A stretch of 64,000 nucleotides of DNA from Hyperoplus lanceolatus (taxonomy: Eukaryota > Chordata > Actinopteri > Uranoscopiformes > Ammodytidae), in contig CM049410.1 in the NCBI GenBank assembly GCA_026929865.2, positions 21,325,001 to 21,389,000 of the forward strand, given 5' to 3'. Below are positions 29,465 to 41,668 of this stretch, piece after piece. Below the pieces are notes generated by a model. The model was not told the DNA's origin. It worked only from the letters and a program-made list of their open reading frames with translations, and ran no database searches. The translations under genes and the position numbers were made by a program. Numbering within the stretch: position 1 is the first letter of the stretch; every line of letters begins with the position of its first letter.

Positions 29465-31198
29465 CTAGCAACTTTGGAAGAGTTCACTGTCAATATCTCG
29501 CAGGTCCTGCCCAGCCAGACGTGGTGGGCTGGTGCATGTAATATTGTTGTATATGGTGATAGTTGTGTCGGGCTCTTCACCCTCTGCATGGGTCTCCACT
29601 TGCCGAGGTATCACCAACGGATTCCTCAAGATGTAGTTTCTTAGTGGGAGGGCACTGCAATCGCATTTCCACCGGTTCCCAGACAGCAAAAGTTTTTCCA
29701 TGCTCTCTGGGAAATCAGGAACCATGCTTGTCAAGGCATTAGCTCTGAGGTCCAGGTAGCGCAGCTTTGGGAGTAGCTGCTTTGTGCCATTCTGCAAAAA
29801 TTGCCGGCATTCATTGTTGGACAACAGCAAGTACTCCACGTTCCTGAGGCCAGAGAATGTATGGGTTGTGAGAACCTCCAACTTGTTGAAACTCAAATCC
29901 AGTCCCAGTAGGCCCACCAGGTCCACAAAGCTCTGGCGTTCCACCACTGATATGTTGTTGTGCTGCAAGAAAAGCCTCCTTAGACCAGAGAGTCCAGTGA
30001 AAGCTTGAGTTGTGATCCTTGTTAGGCAACCTCTGTCCAAATGAAGGCTGTGAAGCCTTGGCAGACCTTTAAACACTTGGTCTGGCAGACTTTGGAAGCA
30101 GCTTCCAGACAGGTTTATGACAGCCACATGAGAGAGCCCAGTGAAACTACCCACATGTGCCTCCTGTACTTGGTTGTGCTCTAGCTCTAGGACCTCCAGA
30201 TGACCCAGCCCTTCAAAGATCCTTTCCCCAAGGGCTCGGATCTTGTTGTAGCTGAGTCTTAGCTCTTCCAAGTACTGCAGATCTCGGAAAGTCCTGGGTC
30301 TAATTCCAGTGATGGAGTTGTTGGAAAGACGCAATACATGAAGACTGTGCAGGCCCAAGAATGTGTCGTCATGGAGAGAAGCTAGTCTGTTGTTTGTGAG
30401 ATCCAGCCATCTTAGTGACTTCATGCCTACAAAGGCTCTTGGTACCACTGTCACAATCTGATTCTGGGCCAGGTATAGCTTTTGCAGTTTAGTGAGTTTA
30501 AGAAACACGTTAGCTTTGATAACCTTGAGGTTATTTCCACTCAGATCTAACTCTTTAAGCTCAATAAGATTTTGAAAAAGCTGTGGCTGCAAGTAAGCCA
30601 GCCTGTTCCCTGCTAGAACAAGCTCCCGTAGACCTTGCAGGTCATGGAAAACTGCCTCAGGTAAAACTGCTAATGAGTTCCATCCTAGGTTAAGGAGCCA
30701 CATGTTGGAGAGTCCCGCAAACAGGGTTTCCTCTATACGACTGAGCTGGTTGTTATGGAGACTAAGTGAAGCAAGGTTAGGTGTATTCTGGAAGATTGTA
30801 CCTGGTAATGAACGGAGGCGATTTCGCTCAAGGTGAACGTGTGCTAGCGACCTTAGTCCTTTGAAAGCCTGAAGATCAAGGGTCGCTAGCTGGCCACTCT
30901 GCAGATTCAAAAAGTCCAGGTTAGTAAGATCCTTAAAGGATACTGGTGGGAGAGAGGTGAACAAGTTGCCGTCCAGCCAGATAGAATGAGTTGATATGGG
31001 TATGTCAGATGGGACTTGTGTGAGGTTACGAGCACTGCAGTACATGTTGAGCTCCAAGCTGTAGTCATCATGCAGGCAGGTGCATCCCTTAGAACATGGA
31101 ATAGGCTCTTCAGCCACTCTCTCTCCAGCTGTGTCAGGGTCTGGCAACACCAGAGATGTTCCCAGTATCCACAACACCAACAGCACAATGTTTTGCAT
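29465..31198 (-). CDS. igfals: Insulin-like growth factor binding protein, acid-labile subunit
   Basis: A single uninterrupted 577-codon frame. It has a hydrophobic signal peptide (about 1-20), a cysteine-rich LRR N-cap (PCSKGCTC), about 19 leucine-rich repeats of 24 residues and an LRR C-cap (CDC near residue 507), ending YNNITC...LFQSC as in mammalian ALS. The secreted protein forms the ternary complex with IGF-I/II and IGFBP-3/5 that prolongs IGF half-life in serum; in mammals it is made in liver under growth-hormone control. Acceptor CAG at 31204-31206 leaves five untranslated bases before the ATG. A non-coding first exon probably ends at 31326 (donor GTAAGC), giving a 122-base intron. 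In human IGFALS the first exon carries the start codon, a modest difference. The coding length is about one repeat shorter than the 605-aa human protein. Confidence 0.93.
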   Translation of the reverse strand: MQNIVLLVLWILGTSLVLPDPDTAGERVAEEPIPCSKGCTCLHDDYSLELNMYCSARNLTQVPSDIPISTHSIWLDGNLFTSLPPVSFKDLTNLDFLNLQSGQLATLDLQAFKGLRSLAHVHLERNRLRSLPGTIFQNTPNLASLSLHNNQLSRIEETLFAGLSNMWLLNLGWNSLAVLPEAVFHDLQGLRELVLAGNRLAYLQPQLFQNLIELKELDLSGNNLKVIKANVFLKLTKLQKLYLAQNQIVTVVPRAFVGMKSLRWLDLTNNRLASLHDDTFLGLHSLHVLRLSNNSITGIRPRTFRDLQYLEELRLSYNKIRALGERIFEGLGHLEVLELEHNQVQEAHVGSFTGLSHVAVINLSGSCFQSLPDQVFKGLPRLHSLHLDRGCLTRITTQAFTGLSGLRRLFLQHNNISVVERQSFVDLVGLLGLDLSFNKLEVLTTHTFSGLRNVEYLLLSNNECRQFLQNGTKQLLPKLRYLDLRANALTSMVPDFPESMEKLLLSGNRWKCDCSALPLRNYILRNPLVIPRQVETHAEGEEPDTTITIYNNITCTSPPRLAGQDLRDIDSELFQSC

Positions 31199-31326
31199 AC
31201 CAGCTGTCGATAGAATATAAGCATCAAAATATAAATACTCACTTAATTACTAACATATATGACCATACCATATATACAGAATGCTGTTAATACATTATGC
31301 CTTTCTCGTTTTTTACAATGCTTACC

Positions 31327-32578
31327 TAAAATCTGAGGTCTTGGTTTAAAGTAGAAATGCTGTGAAATTCAGAATGACTGAACCTTGTGCAATTATTTGT
31401 CCTGAATGGCAAGTCTGCCATGCCCCCCAAAGCCATGGTGCGCTGAATATGCTAATTTAACCCATTCATGTCCGTTAGACTTGGCTGAATTTTGCTAGTG
31501 AATTTTTATGTACTGATCTGACTTTTTATAAGTTTCCTTCTTTATTTTTCACCAGGAACAACTTTGATAATTTCAAAGCAATAATCAGACGTCCTTTTAA
31601 TGATTATAATGCCATCAAGCCTGTACAATGTTGAATATGCTTTCCCTTGCCTTTGTTAGTTGATGACCATACTCGAATATAATTTTAATAGTGACATTCC
31701 CCTCAATTATTCTCAATGTGTGTCACACATACAATATTGTAATCCTAAAATAGATTCATTGTGACCTATGGTGTTTATTAAAGTCAGGGTCATGTCACCA
31801 AGTACATTTGTTTTTAGATTTTAACTGATGTACGGTGATAAAGAGATAAGATGAGCCCAGTGCTCTACACATTTGACTCCATTTATGACTTCTTTTTTGC
31901 TTAATATTTCAAGAAAGAAGCATTTGACAGGGGGAAATATGAAGCAAAATTGGGTTTCCTATACCTTAAACTTTGATTTGTATACCTCATATCAACTATA
32001 CACCTAACCACCCTCTCTTGCCACAGCTCGTTGTATAAAATCAACTGTATGCACCTTTGTGCACAATGACAACAGCTGTATTTTAGAAACTTAAAAAAAA
32101 ATTGTTATTCCATCCATGCACATTTCTGATAATTTCACTGATTTGACAGCACAGGATAGGGTCAGTTCCAGAGGTCCATTTCCTAATCACATCTGTGATT
32201 GTAATGACTAACTTTCTATTTACTTTGTTTCTTGGTATCTGGGTTCTTTTAGACAACCATGAACCTTTCATGCTCCAAAGGACAACCAAATCCAGATAAC
32301 GGTGTGTGCTTGCAGATCATTCTCATTGATTGACTTGGCAACACTGGATTCTGCATGTGGTCTTTTATCCTCTCAGTTTGTAATGTCAGTCATTTAGATC
32401 TCCTAGTGCATTATGAGTAGGAAAAATCAGGACAGGTAGCACGTACGTAATGCACTGGTTACACTGGTTTTCTTCTTGCAATTGCATTTTGCTTTCTAAT
32501 ATTTAGATTTTATATTGGAGTGACAGTTCTTTTTATTAAAGTAATTGTCGCACACAGATTAATTAAGACACATATATG
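31327..32578. other. igfals upstream region, no gene seen
   Basis: AT-rich DNA with no persuasive exon or repeat on either strand. It probably contains the igfals promoter and untranslated first exon at its low-coordinate end. I could not pick out a dependable STAT5 (GAS) site. Confidence 0.4.
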
Positions 32579-32580
32579 TA

Positions 32581-33756
32581 GGGGAGAATGGGGTAATCTG
32601 AGCCACTTTTTACATTTGCTCCCCTCTAAGTGAGCTAAAATTATTTATCACTCAAATTTACACATTTCCCATTAATTCAGGATGTTTCCTAGAAATCGGC
32701 ATTAGCAGAATTTTTTCAAGACAAAGGGCAGTGAAAATATGATTGTTTTAAAAAAAGTTGTCATGTGGCTCACTTTACCCCAGCTGTGGGGTAAACTGAT
32801 CCACTTACTTTTCCACTCTGAAACTACCATAACAACACATATTGTAACAGTAAGAATCATGAAAGCTAGCCACACATTCCAGAACTAATGTTGGACTAGT
32901 AAAAGAATGATGGGGTTTGGTCAATTAAGCAAAGCAAATTTTCTAAACACTTGAAAGTAACTCTGAACAAAATACAAAATCAAATACAACATATTATAAT
33001 TCAAAAGGTTTTAATAAGATTCAAATGAAAGATAGAAACAGTTAGATTAGAACACAGTCTGGGGGTCAGAACACAGGAGAAGACCCAACTGGATTATAAC
33101 ATCAGCCTGCCATACTCTACAACTAGGCCTACTCTACATTCCAGCCCTGAAGGTTGCAGGGAAAGATGAGAAGGTGCTCTTTCCATGTGGTTGCCCCAGG
33201 TCGTCTTCCTGGTGTATTTCCTTGGCATGATGGCTTTTCTATAATGTGTATGACATTAAAATAAAACATATGTCATGTAATATTACATTAAAATATGTTT
33301 AAGACTAAACTTAGCTTGTGCCTCATGGTGGGGGAAAGCGAGACAGTGGCTCACTTTCCCCCACAGCATTTGGCTCACTTTCTCCCACCACCACAACTTG
33401 AGAAAAAACTACCTCTCTTAGCATTTCAGGCTAATCTTCAGTTATCAGTATCACATGGTTTCATATGTTGGTAGTTCATCAACACGTATGATAGAAGTTT
33501 TTCTACGTGAATACATTTGCTTTGGCACAACAGTTGATTAAGTTGACAGCAAGAAAATTTACTTTTACATGCAAAATACCTATTTTGGTGAAAAAAACAT
33601 CCTTAACACAGCACCATGAGGTCCTCTCTTGCAGGGCCATGGGGAAATGAGAGGGGCTTGAAAACATATATCTCACATGACCACAAATGTTTTCCGTTGC
33701 CTAGATACAGGGGGTGGCTCACATTACCCGATGCCTCAAATTCCCCTGTTCTCCCC
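32581..33756 (-). mobile_element. pogo/Tigger-like DNA transposon remnant
   Basis: The ends are inverted repeats (GGGGAGAATGGGGTAA and, on the other strand, GGGGAGAACAGGGGAA), each flanked by TA (32579-32580, 33757-33758), as in Tc1/mariner/pogo elements. On the minus strand 33228-33226 starts a short frame beginning MPRKYTRKT, the characteristic opening of CENP-B-like pogo/Tigger transposases, which soon loses similarity. Length 1176 bases, non-autonomous. GTGGCTCA-type sub-repeats recur through the body. Confidence 0.65.
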
Positions 33757-34105
33757 TACATTTTTCATTGATCAGATTTATATTGAATATTACATGTGAT
33801 CCTGAAGACAGGTGAGACAGTACAAACAGACACATCTAAGAACTCCTTTTTTAGTAGTTTCACCAGTAGAGAGCACTACTGGTCTGTTGTAACAACCAGG
33901 CCCACGACATGATTTCCTTTGTCTGTAATGGGCTCTCTTAGCTTCTCAGGTAAACAGTTTAATGCTAAATTGATAATGATCATCAGTGAAAATGGGTTTA
34001 GTTTTCTCAGTTAAGAGAAGAGCCATTAGAGCTGTTGCTATCATAATCACTTTTTCAATTGTTCCTGGGCCAGTTTCATTAATATCTGAAGCAAGTGTTT
34101 GAGTC

Positions 34106-34346
34106 ACAGTGCGTTTCCATGGCACAACTAGATTGGATTAAGACATATATCGAACTAGACACTTGAACGGACCGTGTCACTTGTCTGAGTATACATGGCC
34201 TTTAAGAAATCGGATAAATGTCCGATGCAGGGCTGTCTCCACTATGCTAGGTGGCGCTGTAGCCCTTTCAACAAGTGGTTATGAGTCCGGTTCCCTTCCA
34301 GCAATAATTATTAAATATATATATTTTATATATATATTATATATAA

Positions 34347-34425
<79 letters not shown>

Positions 34426-34751
34426 AATATTTATTTATATTTATATTTTTATATACTTTTTATGCAATAACCCTTTTATTTTTTACGTTGTCTCTTTCCA
34501 CTTCCTTGTGAAATCCTCTGCAGAATGAGAACTCCGATATGCGATATCCCATCCCTGTATACATGCAGAGAGAATGTCGACAATGAACAAGTTATCTAGG
34601 TGTTCTTATCCGACTTCTCTTGTCCGTTAATGTGCCGATTTGTTGGCGATGTAGATCGGATAAAGGTGTTTACATGCATTTTAAAAGTCCTATTGAAGTC
34701 TTATTCGTTTATTTACCCGATTATGAGTCTGCATGTAAACACACTGAGTGT
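34106..34751. mobile_element. Inverted-repeat element containing an AT microsatellite
   Basis: The left end CAGTGCGTTTCCATGG and the inverted right end CAGTGTGTTTACATGC form imperfect terminal repeats. Internal sequence such as AAATCGGATAAATGTCCGA also recurs in inverted or variant form. The centre is filled by a long AT tract. A target duplication was not clear, so the superfamily is undetermined. Confidence 0.5.
34313..34450. repeat. (AT)n microsatellite
   Basis: An almost pure alternating AT tract with a few interruptions. The Ile-Tyr open frames crossing it are artefacts. Confidence 0.95.
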
Positions 34752-35299
34752 GCTAAAAGACAAACATATGGAGGTTAGAATGTATCACAGGACTCATTAA
34801 AAGTAGGATTGTGACTCGGACTTTTATTTAGGCTGCTATCCAAGGAACATTTTCACCCAGTTTACCATCAGAGTTGACTTTTCCAGTTACCCTGACAGAC
34901 ATAAACATTGTTAGATAACACATTGCTATTGAGGTATTACCTGCCATATTTTTGTAAAGCAAATACTGCCAACCACTACCTCCAGATAAGTACATAAAAG
35001 TGACCAGCGGGATGCAGTAAAATGAACTTAGGATGAACAAGCTCTATAATCGCCATAACGCAGAGCAACAGATGACTCCTCCTGTGCTGGTGCAATGGGC
35101 CTCTGGATATGCATAATGTTGCAACCTCCTGTTGGTCTCATCTGCTGCACATCACACAGTCCTTAGTGGTGCATAGAGACATAGGTTTACAGCCAAAGCA
35201 ATAGCTTTGTTTTTCCTGCCCTGTTGCTTTAATACAGCCGCCCACACTAAGAAAGCAAAACAGTTAACGGATGGAACTCTCTTTCTCATTCTCCACTTT

Positions 35300-36611
35300 A
35301 AAGGTGCTCCGAGGAACTTTCAGTTTGTGTAAATTCTTGCACCCCCTTTGGACAAAAGCGATAGTGTTTTTACTACGCCAGCAGTTATTCCGAGAGGCAC
35401 CTATTTGCAGACCCATGGGGAAGCGGAGCTCCACCGGGGGCACGACATTTCTTCTTCGTTTTGTTTTACTGGAGTCGATCACCCAGCGTTTCTTCTTCTT
35501 TTTGTTTTACTGCCGGCGTTCACCTAGCGGTGAATAATAACAATATACAGTTTCCACCGGTTATGGTGCTAGTAGACAGTCAAATAGGTCAGTTTGTTAA
35601 GGGTCCCAAGTGGCCAGGACGGTGGTAAAAAGTAGATGTTGAGGTATAAGACGAAGGAAGCAACAAAGCTTTGTGTGTACATCTTCCGAAATCCATCTCT
35701 TTAATTCACAATAATCACAAGTAGGTCAATCACATACAAATATAAACTCTTATAAATAAAACACAAAAAGTGCCACCACATTAAGCTAAACAGCTAATTT
35801 TAAAAAGTGGGGTGAAAGACATTAACGTCTGACACATAAGGTGACAGTTTCCATTCTAGATCCTGATTGATTTATTACCAGATCCCTTGTCCTCTAGTGA
35901 TCAGTTTTAATTATTCTATAATTTCTATATTTATATTAGGCTATTGAACGATCGATGCTCGTCTGTGACTTTGTCATCACGCAAGTGAACAGTAACGATC
36001 GCGTGCAGCCGCAGAATTACATTTCAACCAGACATAAATAGCCTATGTTCAGTGGCACAGACGTTAAAAAACTCCTGTTAATAAATAATGAGATACATAC
36101 AATAGAATAGGTTTATTAATCTGAATGTAGAGCATGTCACGATGTGTAAGGTGGCCGCATATAAACGGCACGAGGGCTGAGAACTACGCTACTGATCAGA
36201 TAAATGATCGATCAAATGTAAAATCATTAGGAAATGATAAAAACATTCCAATGGAGATTTCTATGGAGTGATTTTGCTTTAAACTGTACAGGGTCGCGTT
36301 GTGGCAGTGACACTCTTTCTACTGTCGGAGCTGCAGCGTAAAGTGAAAGCAAACTAAGAGTAGGTTACAATTCTGACCAATGAAATGAGTTCGAGGCGTG
36401 GCCCCATCATGCTTCCGGTGGAGGTCCGTTTCTCCATGGGTCTGCAAATAGGTACTCTTGGTTATTCCTGGGTGAGTGTACCCAGACAAAGGCATTAAGA
36501 AAAAAATATAATATATATAAAAATAGCATTCTTTGCACCGATGGTCTCGTTTGCTGTTACATGTAATTTATGGTCATTTCAGAAATATTTAAAAGTTCCT
36601 TGTTGCACCTT
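35300..36611. mobile_element. TTAA-flanked MITE carrying a nested element
   Basis: Outer ends AGGTGCTCCGAGGAACTTT and (inverted) AAGGTGCAACAAGGAACTTT abut TTAA at 35296-35299 and 36612-36615, matching the 243-base copy at 7410. The extra length comes from a nested insertion of about 1.05 kb (35401-36451). That insertion has its own inverted ends: CTATTTGCAGACCCATGG at one end and its complement at the other. It has no intact coding capacity. Confidence 0.65.
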
Positions 36612-37404
36612 TTAACTTGATGAAAATGCGTAATTTATCTAATTTTCTTCTCTGTCCCTATACAGGCTCAAAGTGAGACCAATCCATCTTCTCCAACCCG
36701 TAAGGTAAGTTAAATAGTTTGAGTATTTTATTCTCACACATAAACCAACTTTACATTTACTTTATATTTACTTTTAACAAGATCTGCCATCCACTGGAAG
36801 ACGGTTGGGAGGTCATCCCTTCACAGTCATTTTAAACTGAACAAAGAGAAATATGTCTAGTTTGAGAAAGACTGTTTAAAAACAGAGATGTTCAGTGGCC
36901 TTTCACCCAGCGGGGTGCTGGTGGTTTCGATGTTGCTTGGAACCCTGGCGCTACCTAAACCCTTTGACAGCCAGAGACCCTCGACACCCCTGCAGTGGCT
37001 ATTATTAACACTCTATTAACATTCCCGCTGCTCTGTGGAAGCAGCGGGAATCCGCCGGCTTTGTCTCGACATATGGATGGGGCCGGATCTCAGCCACTGT
37101 TTTCTTAATTGATTGTGATCATTGTGAGCAGAGCAAATCATTGTAGCTGACAACCACATTAGTCCATTTGATTATGCCACTTGGATGTGTGAATCACACT
37201 GCTGCCAAATCCTGTTTGGTGGATAACATGAAAACATAAAAATATCTGATATTCTATGTAAATACAGTGTTGAATCCTATAGAGACTCTTGTCAGCCTAA
37301 ATCTTATCGGATAACTGCCAAAGATTCAGCTGTTTGTAGCATGTATTTAGCTGTTCTTTTACCTTACACTGATGGAAGCCCTGTGTTTATTCACGGTGCA
37401 CTTG

Positions 37405-38586
37405 TTAATTAGAGAACACAATTTCCTTAGTTTTTTCCCCTTTAATTGTATCCTCTATATCTTCCTGCCCTCTGAACTTAGGCCAAGCAGATTCACTAAC
37501 ATGCATGCGACTTTTACGTTTGTTGAATAACCTTGAAGCCCTGGCAATGCCAGCTTGTAACGTCTGTAGGACAGGTGAATGGTCAATGTACTCAAACACA
37601 CACCAAAGTCTTTCTAATTTAGATGCCAGGCTTTGAATCATGGATGAGACCTGGATTAGGTCTCTCATTCATTTATCTATATCATATATCCTTGGACACA
37701 ATAAGTGGTTTAGTTACTCTGCACTTAACCTGTACTTGTTGATTCATGTTCTTCATAGAAAATGCAGAACCATATTGTGGGTAGGTTGAACCCAAAAAAA
37801 AGGCCTGATAAGCACAAGGCTGCATTATTGTGTTGAGATTTTTTTGTTTCAATAGTACTGTGTCAAGGAGTCCCCATTCCTCAGATGCAGTGCACTTCAT
37901 ATGAACGTCATTCTGAAGGTGGGGTGTTTCATTTTCAGCTGTGTCCAGGCGAAAAAGTAATCCAATTTTGGAGGCAGTGTCATCCACATCTTCATGTATC
38001 TAGGCCAACGGAATGCTTAAACAGAGCAACAGGCTCAGCTAAGGCAAGGTTGTAAAGCTCCTGTCAAAATTGGATGATAGTTTATGAATTTGCTAGTGAA
38101 ACGTGAGGTGTGAAATTCCACTGCTGTTTTTGCCATGATGCTGACGTTTTGAACACAGGTTTGAAAGTAATAAGAAATCCTTGTGCTGCAGCTCGGGTTG
38201 GACTTGAAAAGTAGCCTCACACCTGATATTGTCTTTTTTCAAGTTTCAGTTAAACAATTACGTACCCATTGATTCAGCACGTCAGTTAATCTGTAATGAA
38301 CACACAATCCAAAAGCTACTTGTCTTCTAGCAGTGTATACTCTGTATGTTTAGACATTTTGAGACCTTCTTTGATATTATGAAACAGCTCTCTAAATCAC
38401 ATCAAACTTTACCTTTACTCAGCCACGTCACATGAGTTATTAAAATATGTGTGTGCTCCGCATCAGTTCTCCAAATGAGATTGAAATAGCTGCCTTTCAA
38501 GACTTCTTGTCCGAACTGAATGTAATCGTCTTGGTGAAGTAATTCTAGGATTTTTGAAAGGCTGTCAAAGCAAAGGCGAGAGGCCA
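37405..38586 (-). CDS. Unrecognised coding-like exons (possible gene or decayed gene)
   Basis: Four putative exons. 38586-38413 encodes about 57 aa and ends at donor AAAG/GTAAAG. A next piece opens at 38222 in matching phase. 37999-37730 (90 codons) and 37650-37405 (81 codons plus stop) join in phase 0 through CAG/GTTAAG and an AATCCAG acceptor. The predicted peptide looks like ordinary soluble protein, contains FNLIWRTDAEHTH and ends KEIVFSN. I recognise no family. The join between the 38222 exon and the 37999 exon is unresolved: no good donor in the needed phase was found. It may be a real lineage-specific gene, a decaying gene or chance open frames. More coding-like pieces lie upstream, to about 40.1 kb. 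Confidence 0.3.
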
Positions 38587-41211
38587 CTTATGGAATGGAT
38601 GTGAAAGAAAAGAAATGACATGAAGAAGTGCAGCCAGTGTGAAAGGACAAAGAGACTGAAAAGTTATAAGCCATGTCTGGCTTGAATGACTCATCATTCA
38701 GTGAACAGAAAGAGGAGACTGGCAAGAGAATGAAGGGGTAATTACATTCATACATTATATGATTTCCTGATTTTAAGACCATCCAAGAATCTGTCCCTTG
38801 CCGTTTTCTTGTTTGGACTGATAATAAAACCAAAAGTTTGCAGAGTGCTAAATAGAAAGTAGACCTAAGACACAAGTGAAAACTTCCATATCAACTGTAC
38901 AATACAGCAGGTAACTGTAGTTTTAATTTTTTAAATTTAGGATCCACCTTTATTTTCTCATGATTCAAAAGGTTCCTAAATACATATTTTAAAATGTCTG
39001 CTCTGTATTAAACCAAACCTGAGTTTACATGTCATCTGCTCCAACCATCCCTCTCCCTTTCCATGAAATGTATGATCATCTGTTGCCAAAATAAAAGCAT
39101 TGCTTTTCACAGTGGCTGTAATCAGTAAATTTTTTCAGTTTCAAGCTTCAGCTGTTGAGTATTCCGTATTGATGCTCCCCATGCTTCATTTTATGGAATC
39201 ATTTCACATGTGCATTTACTCTCATCTTCAAGATTTCTACTTGCTGCGTTTGCAATTTCCAGCACTTAGCCCCTTAGGATCTTAAGATGTACAAACGGTG
39301 TAATTGAAAAGTTAATCATGTCTGCAGATGTCTGATGGCGGGACCGAAAGCCACAGAGAAGTGATTTGGAAAATGAAATGTTCGCTATAAACTGCTGCCT
39401 TACACAGCTGTTTAGTAAGGATTTCAAATACTTAAGCAAAGCCATTTTTAAAGGCATAAAACATGAAAGGTAATATATACTGTATAGATACTATTTATAT
39501 ATATATTTTTTTATAAAGCAAATAAAAGAGCATAGCTGATGAGATGGTAGCGGCTGGAGGTAGGTGGGTAGGTCTATGTGCGTGATACATCATTTGTTCA
39601 TACTAAAAATCTGAGTCTGAAAAAAAAACATTTGCACTTTGACTCTGAAGCCAATCTCATCTTTTTACACACATAAAAACATTTAAACACATAAAAACAC
39701 AAACAGAGATTCTCTTTGTTAAGGATTAATTTCTCCAGGCAGCAGTGTTGCTCAAACTATCCCTTACTCTTTTGCAAGAATAACTCAATGAAGGTAATCA
39801 AGTTATCGCAGACTTTTAGCTCGGGGAAACAGTCCCTAAATGAAACTAAAATGACCTTCTTCCTGCCTCCAGTAGGAGAAGGAGCTTCCCAATGCATTTG
39901 TCTGCTGTTGCAGCATCTCTCTGAGGAGCTCCACATTCCTAATCTCTATGTGCCTCCTTTCAGAAACTCTCAGATTTTGCTCCAAGCTGCTTCACTTGCT
40001 TTTGTAGCAGTACAATGATCTGGGCTATGTCACTCAGCACCGCCTTGGAGAAAGGATTAATTTTGAGCATTGACAGCCTTTTCTGTCCCTGCTGGAATTG
40101 CTCCCTTATTAACAATCTAGCTTGACTTCAGTACAGTGGAAATTATGACCACTGATGTCTTCTCTCCTTTCAAAATGAACATGCCTCCCCGTAGAGTTCA
40201 CCTAATTTCTTCCATTTAAAAGAATACACCAGCATGTGTAACGGTGTTTGTATTTGAATATATTTACAATTATAGTTACAAGTTGTAGAGTGCATGAAAA
40301 GCAACAGTCTCTCAAACACAGACATTAGTCCCCCCCTCCTCTTTCTTTGTCTTTATCTCTCAGTGACTCAGAAAGCAACAGAGAAGGAGGAGAAATGTTG
40401 TCCAATGCCACGTAACTGAATCACGCAGCTGTGGAAAAAGAGCCTTGGCTCGCAGATAAATACTGAATGAAATTGTAACAGATCTTAATATTTTTAGGCA
40501 CACCAGGTGCATCTAACTGCACAACCAAAGTGTTACAGTTCAATAAAATGTGCCTCATTCTCTCAACTCAATAATAACTTCAATTGGAAGTAATTATTAG
40601 TATTTATATTTTTAATGCAGCATTTTAAGAGGGATGCCTGTGTAGCAGTAGCTGCAGCCTGTCACAGTCCAGTTCTTCATGTCAGCGACTAAGAAATCTA
40701 GACAGCCTGTCATTTGGAGCTTCTCACAAAGCTTCTATTTTTGCTGCACTCACGGAAGACACTTGGCATTCATTGTTGAGCCGATGCACGCTCGTTTGTG
40801 AATTCTAGAGTTGGGACTTATATCAACTGAAGACATTTGATAAGGTGTGTTTCAGTTCTAAAATTGTTGTAGTAGAGATGACTTGTCATACACACTTCAT
40901 GTTTCACGGTTATATTGCTTTAATACAATGCAGTCTTTTGTTCACTGTTTAATCCCCCCTGAGTCTCTGAGTAATTCTGTTACAAACCAGCAGTGTCAGC
41001 TGTTCCATTAGCTGGGAGATTGATGGCAAGGATGTATGTGATGTTGGAGATGAGGGTTGCAGTTTCAGTTGTGTGTGTGTTGTAGATGAGTTTTGGTGCA
41101 AAAGTAGAATGGTGGACATGGACGATGACCACCAAAAAAGTGTTTCTGTAAATACTGTATATTAAAAATAATTTTAAAGCCACAGACATTCATCCTTCCT
41201 ATTAGAAGGCA
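38587..41211. other. Intergenic stretch with weak coding-like pieces
   Basis: On the minus strand, short open pieces occur around 40070-39965 (contains LSDIAQIIVLLQKQVKQL, coiled-coil-like), 39880-39720 and 39460-39300, the last interrupted by a stop. They might be exons of the same unrecognised locus. The plus strand is also partly open here, so coding status is doubtful. No repeats were identified. Confidence 0.25.
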
Positions 41212-41215
41212 TTAA

Positions 41216-41350
41216 AGGTGCTGTAAGCGGAATGGTTCTTTTAGCTAACTTCCTGTCAGTTACTGCAGTTAGCAGTTCCCTCGCTCGTCCCTACGTCACC
41301 ACATTAATGCACTGTGGTCTTCAAGCAGCGAGTTAATATGTCAATGAGGA
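41216..41350. mobile_element. Truncated copy of the 54201 TTAA MITE
   Basis: It starts at TTAA (41212-41215) with AGGTGCTGTAAGCGGAATGG. It matches, in reverse orientation, the last 120 or so bases of the element at 54201-54655, including CACATTAATGCACTG. The other terminus is missing. Boundaries are approximate on the right. Confidence 0.55.
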
Positions 41351-41424
41351 CTTTTAATTTTTACAATTTTCAACATCAAGGGAAGTCTCATTGTCATCAC
41401 GTCTATAATGGAAGTGTATTATAT

Positions 41425-41668
41425 TAAAGCTGGGGTATATAATTTCTGATTGGTCAAAGTTAACATGAGCTGACACTTTGACCAATCAAAGTGAAGCTCC
41501 GATTCTCTGTTCTAATTGGCTGTTGGGACTGTCCATTCACTTTGGCACGACTTTGTTGGTGTAGAGCGTGTCAGGGAGGGACCATAGAGGAGGGACCAAA
41601 GAGAACAAGTGGAGCAGTTGAGGTATTTGGATTCGAATCTCTATCCCAAATGCCATTTTCTCCCCAAA
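41425..41668 (+). repeat. Dispersed repeat, copy 1 (inverted relative to 57955-58212)
   Basis: Begins AAGCTGGGGTATATAATTT and runs to the CCAAATCCTCCACC end. It matches the 57955-58212 segment as a reverse complement over about 245 bases with few differences. It carries GATTGGTCAAAGT motifs as short inverted repeats. Probably a non-autonomous transposon fragment. Confidence 0.65.

Noticed and set aside
31016-31242. Other frames over the igfals 5' end
   Set aside because: They are shadows of the long LRR frame; only the 29465-31198 frame carries signal peptide and LRR structure.
36666-36704. A 39-base plus-strand micro-exon with good AG and GTAAGT borders
   Set aside because: No neighbouring exons or frame continuation were found; it lies just beyond a MITE and may be chance.
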